DNA of 64,000 nt from Paenibacillus methanolicus (GTDB taxonomy: Bacteria; Bacillota; Bacilli; Paenibacillales; Paenibacillaceae): positions 24,282-88,281 of the forward strand of contig NZ_VNHS01000018.1 in assembly GCF_008124765.1 (NCBI RefSeq). Reading direction: 5' to 3'. Position 1 is the stretch's first letter, and every line of letters starts with the position of its first letter. Of this stretch, positions 62,218-64,000 are shown in pieces. Position numbers and translations under genes: made by a program. A model generated the notes under the pieces. That model searched no databases, was not told the DNA's origin, and saw only the letters and a list, made by a program, of their open reading frames with translations.

Positions 62218-62263
62218 CAAAAGGCGGGCGGCCCGCTCGCTTACGCCGAGGGTGCCGCCCGCC
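62215..62263 (-). terminator. yitT terminator
   Basis: GGCGGGCGGC pairs with GCCGCCCGCC on the minus strand, followed by TTTTGTT. Confidence 0.85.
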
Positions 62264-62298
62264 TGATCGTCCCGCCGAATAGCCGGCGGTCCGCGATG

Positions 62299-63171
62299 CT
62301 AGTGAATATCCCGCTTCTTGAACCGTCCGCCCTTCACGTCGTGAATGTTGCCGACCGCGAGGAAGGCGACGGGATCGAGCTCGTGCACGATCGACTTCAG
62401 TTTCGCTTCCTCCAGACGGGTGATGACGCAGAAGATCACTTTCTTCGATCCGCCGGTGAAGCCACCCTCGCCGTGCAAATAAGTGACGCCGCGGCCCAGC
62501 CGGCTCATGATCGCTTCGCCGACTTCCACCGCTTCTTCGCTGATAATCCATACCGACTTCGACTCGTCGAAACCTTCGACGGTCACGTCGATCATTTTGA
62601 ACGCTATATAGTAAGCAATGAGCGAGTACATCGCGCTGTCCCAACCGTAGACAAAGCCCGCGCTGCCCAGAATGAACAAGTTTATGAACATGACGAACTC
62701 GCCAACGGAGAACGGCAAGTTCTTGCTGAAGAGAATGGCCATGATTTCCGTCCCGTCCAGCGAGCCGCCGAAACGGATGACGATGCCGATCCCGATGCCG
62801 AGCAGCACCCCGCCGATAACCGGCGCCAGGAACGTGCTCTCCGTCAAGGGGTCGACGTGATGCAGCAGCTGCGTGCCGATAGACATCACGATGACGCCGT
62901 ACAGCGTCGATAAGGCAAAGGTCTTGCCGATCTGTTTGTAGCCGATGACAAGGAAAGGCAAGTTAAGGATGAATAGAAAAATACCTAGCGGCAAATCCGT
63001 GAGATGCGCCAGCATGATCGAGATACCCGTAACCCCGCCGTCGATGACCTCGTTCGGAACGAGGAAGATCTCCAGCGCGACCGACACGATCGCCGCGCCC
63101 AAGGTAATAAACACGACCCGACGAATGATTTCCAGCATGGACAACTTACCGTGTTGTATTTTTTTAGCCAT
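62299..63171 (-). CDS. YitT/DUF2179 membrane protein
   Basis: 290 residues: an N-terminal YitT membrane domain with five to six helices (about 15-200, including NEVIDGGVTGISIMLAHLT and GGSLDGTEIMAILFS) and a C-terminal DUF2179 domain (about 210-285, with GVTYLHGEGGFTGGSKK and CVITRLEEAKLKSIV). The family is widespread in Firmicutes; its transport substrate is unknown. It stands alone with its own promoter and terminator. Confidence 0.9.
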   Translation of the reverse strand: MAKKIQHGKLSMLEIIRRVVFITLGAAIVSVALEIFLVPNEVIDGGVTGISIMLAHLTDLPLGIFLFILNLPFLVIGYKQIGKTFALSTLYGVIVMSIGTQLLHHVDPLTESTFLAPVIGGVLLGIGIGIVIRFGGSLDGTEIMAILFSKNLPFSVGEFVMFINLFILGSAGFVYGWDSAMYSLIAYYIAFKMIDVTVEGFDESKSVWIISEEAVEVGEAIMSRLGRGVTYLHGEGGFTGGSKKVIFCVITRLEEAKLKSIVHELDPVAFLAVGNIHDVKGGRFKKRDIH

Positions 63172-63203
63172 ATCTTACCCCCTATTTTCTTTTGATTTAT
63201 CTT

Positions 63204-63232
63204 ATTATAGCTGATTTTTGCCGATTTTCCAA
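63204..63232 (-). promoter_or_regulatory. yitT sigma-A promoter
   Basis: TTGGAA (63232-63227), a 17-base spacer and TATAAT (63209-63204) on the minus strand. Confidence 0.65.
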
Positions 63233-63395
63233 GCAAAAGTATCGTTTTTCCAGTATTAAAGGTTTGTTATCTTCATTTTTCACGCGTTTTCGATGGTTTT
63301 CTTTATTGCGGTGAAATTCCGAAGAGACTATTCTTTTGAAAGCAACGAAAATCATCGCACTCCCGCCAAACAAACCGGCAACGCGCCGGACACGC

Positions 63396-63426
63396 CAAAA
63401 AACCGCACCTCCATGGGAGATGCGGT
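63396..63426 (-). terminator. terminator of the small membrane-protein gene
   Basis: ACCGCATCTCC pairs with GGAGGTGCGGT on the minus strand, followed by six T. Confidence 0.88.
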
Positions 63427-63490
63427 CGCATCAAGCAGCCTTGCGCCAGTCGCGTGCGCAGATAGCTCAAGGGCGCTGCTGAACCGGTGC

Positions 63491-63652
63491 TTAGAACATC
63501 GGGAACACGTATTGCACGAGGAAATACAGCAGGCCGAAGAATATGACCACGTACGCCGCGTATTTAATGAAAGTCGACGCCACCATGCTCGAATCGTGCT
63601 TTTTCTCCACATGACGCTCCTCAATGTCCACATTGCGATCTACCATTGCCAT
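63491..63652 (-). CDS. small single-helix membrane protein
   Basis: 53 residues if it starts at the ATG at 63652, nine bases after GGGAG; the ATG at 63661 would add three residues but sits on the site itself. A charged N-terminal half (DRNVDIEERHVEKKHD) is followed by a helix (TFIKYAAYVVIFFGLLYFLV) and a short tail ending PMF. A strong terminator follows, so this is a real transcription unit. No family is recognised. Confidence 0.75.
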   Translation of the reverse strand: MAMVDRNVDIEERHVEKKHDSSMVASTFIKYAAYVVIFFGLLYFLVQYVFPMF

Positions 63653-63908
63653 TTCGCTCATCTCCCTTTTGACCCAGCGCTCAGACAGTTCAACCGCCCT
63701 TCGCCTTATCGGGTATCTTGTAATCGCGAATCTTCTTAGGCATTTGTACCCGTCGTGGAATAGGCGTAAACAAACCGCAGGCGGGAGGCGCAGGCGGGAG
63801 AACGACCGGAACGAGGTTCGTGCAGATCGCCGGACGAGAGTCCGCGTCTTTAACGCTCGGGGGTATCATTTTGTCATCCGCACGTAAAAAACCGCTCCGG
63901 TTGCCGGG
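63653..63908. other. intergenic stretch near the right edge
   Basis: About 250 bases without a supported gene; the open frames here are short and Arg-rich without ribosome binding sites. Confidence 0.5.
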
Positions 63909-64000
63909 GCCACTGAAAAAGTCCGTCTCGTAGGAAAAGGTACAGACCTTCAAGAAATTTGAAGAGGCTGTACCTTTTTTGCTTTATAATAGAGTCATCA
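63909..64000 (+). mobile_element. possible insertion-sequence end at the window edge
   Basis: CACTGAAAAAGTCC at 63911-63924 resembles an IS1182-type end. It is followed by a strong hairpin, AAAGGTACAG (about 63938-63947) with CTGTACCTTT (about 63974-63983), then a TATAAT at about 63987-63992. A transposase would start just outside the window. The call depends on recognition of the terminal pattern and is not proven. Confidence 0.4.

Noticed and set aside
63690..63953. Minus-strand 87-residue ORF at the right edge
   Set aside because: No start signals, unusual composition, and overlap with the IS-like end.

Overview
The window is chromosomal DNA of a GC-rich, endospore-forming Firmicute of the Paenibacillus/Cohnella type. 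Evidence for this is a GerA/GerB/GerC germinant-receptor operon, S-layer homology repeats, strong AGGAGG-type ribosome binding sites, sigma-A promoters, a CIRCE/HrcA element before groES-groEL, and gene neighbourhoods that match Bacillus subtilis (ydcC-alr-ndoAI-ndoA, yhbD-bacE-bacF, thiL-tsaE-tsaB-rimI-tsaD, ydiF, moaC, tatA-tatC, groES-groEL). No rRNA, tRNA or CRISPR array was seen. Layout: (1) 250-14920 is an exopolysaccharide locus. A class-I cyclic-di-GMP riboswitch leads into a secreted DUF4832 protein. A convergent DUF4832 paralogue follows, then a seven-gene, tightly overlapping operon: an SDR epimerase fused to PelD, then PelE, the PelA deacetylase, PelF, PelG fused to a CotH-type kinase, a VTC-domain polyphosphate polymerase and a DUF4956 membrane protein. 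This is the most unusual part of the window: a Gram-positive Pel machine joined physically (PelG-CotH fusion) to the CotH/VTC/DUF4956 trio, with cyclic-di-GMP apparently sensed twice (riboswitch and the PelD RxxD site). (2) 15003-21254 (minus) is a Tad-like secretion/pilus operon (CpaB, CpaE-like, CpaF, TadB, TadC, two micro-genes, two TadE-like proteins) behind a promoter and an intrinsic terminator that may act as an attenuator. (3) 21308-25695 holds a TetR regulator with an ABC-2 exporter permease and, divergently, an ABC ATPase/permease pair. (4) 25862-30652 is a 1596-residue S-layer-anchored two-domain nucleotidase, followed by a gene-poor kilobase and a small secreted protein. (5) 32504-34646 is the bactofilin operon with a candidate operator. 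(6) 34812-41070 holds ribokinase, the NdoA/NdoAI toxin-antitoxin pair, alr, a promoter-terminator unit with two tiny overlapping ORFs, ydcC, a Nudix hydrolase and a small exported charged protein. (7) 41172-47957 has two CobW-family metallochaperone GTPases flanking the ger operon, plus a DUF2905 protein. (8) 48027-54534 (minus) holds groEL, groES, tatC, tatA, a MoeA-like protein, moaB, moaC and 5-formyltetrahydrofolate cyclo-ligase. (9) 54763-58067 is the ABC-F gene ydiF and a 1.3-kb gene-free interval with a dense DnaA-box cluster. (10) 58068-63661 (minus) is the t6A operon with thiL, a YitT protein and a small membrane protein. The right edge shows a hairpin and promoter that may be the end of an insertion sequence. 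In every region, start codons were moved from the longest open frame to the codon that has a ribosome binding site and fits the family.
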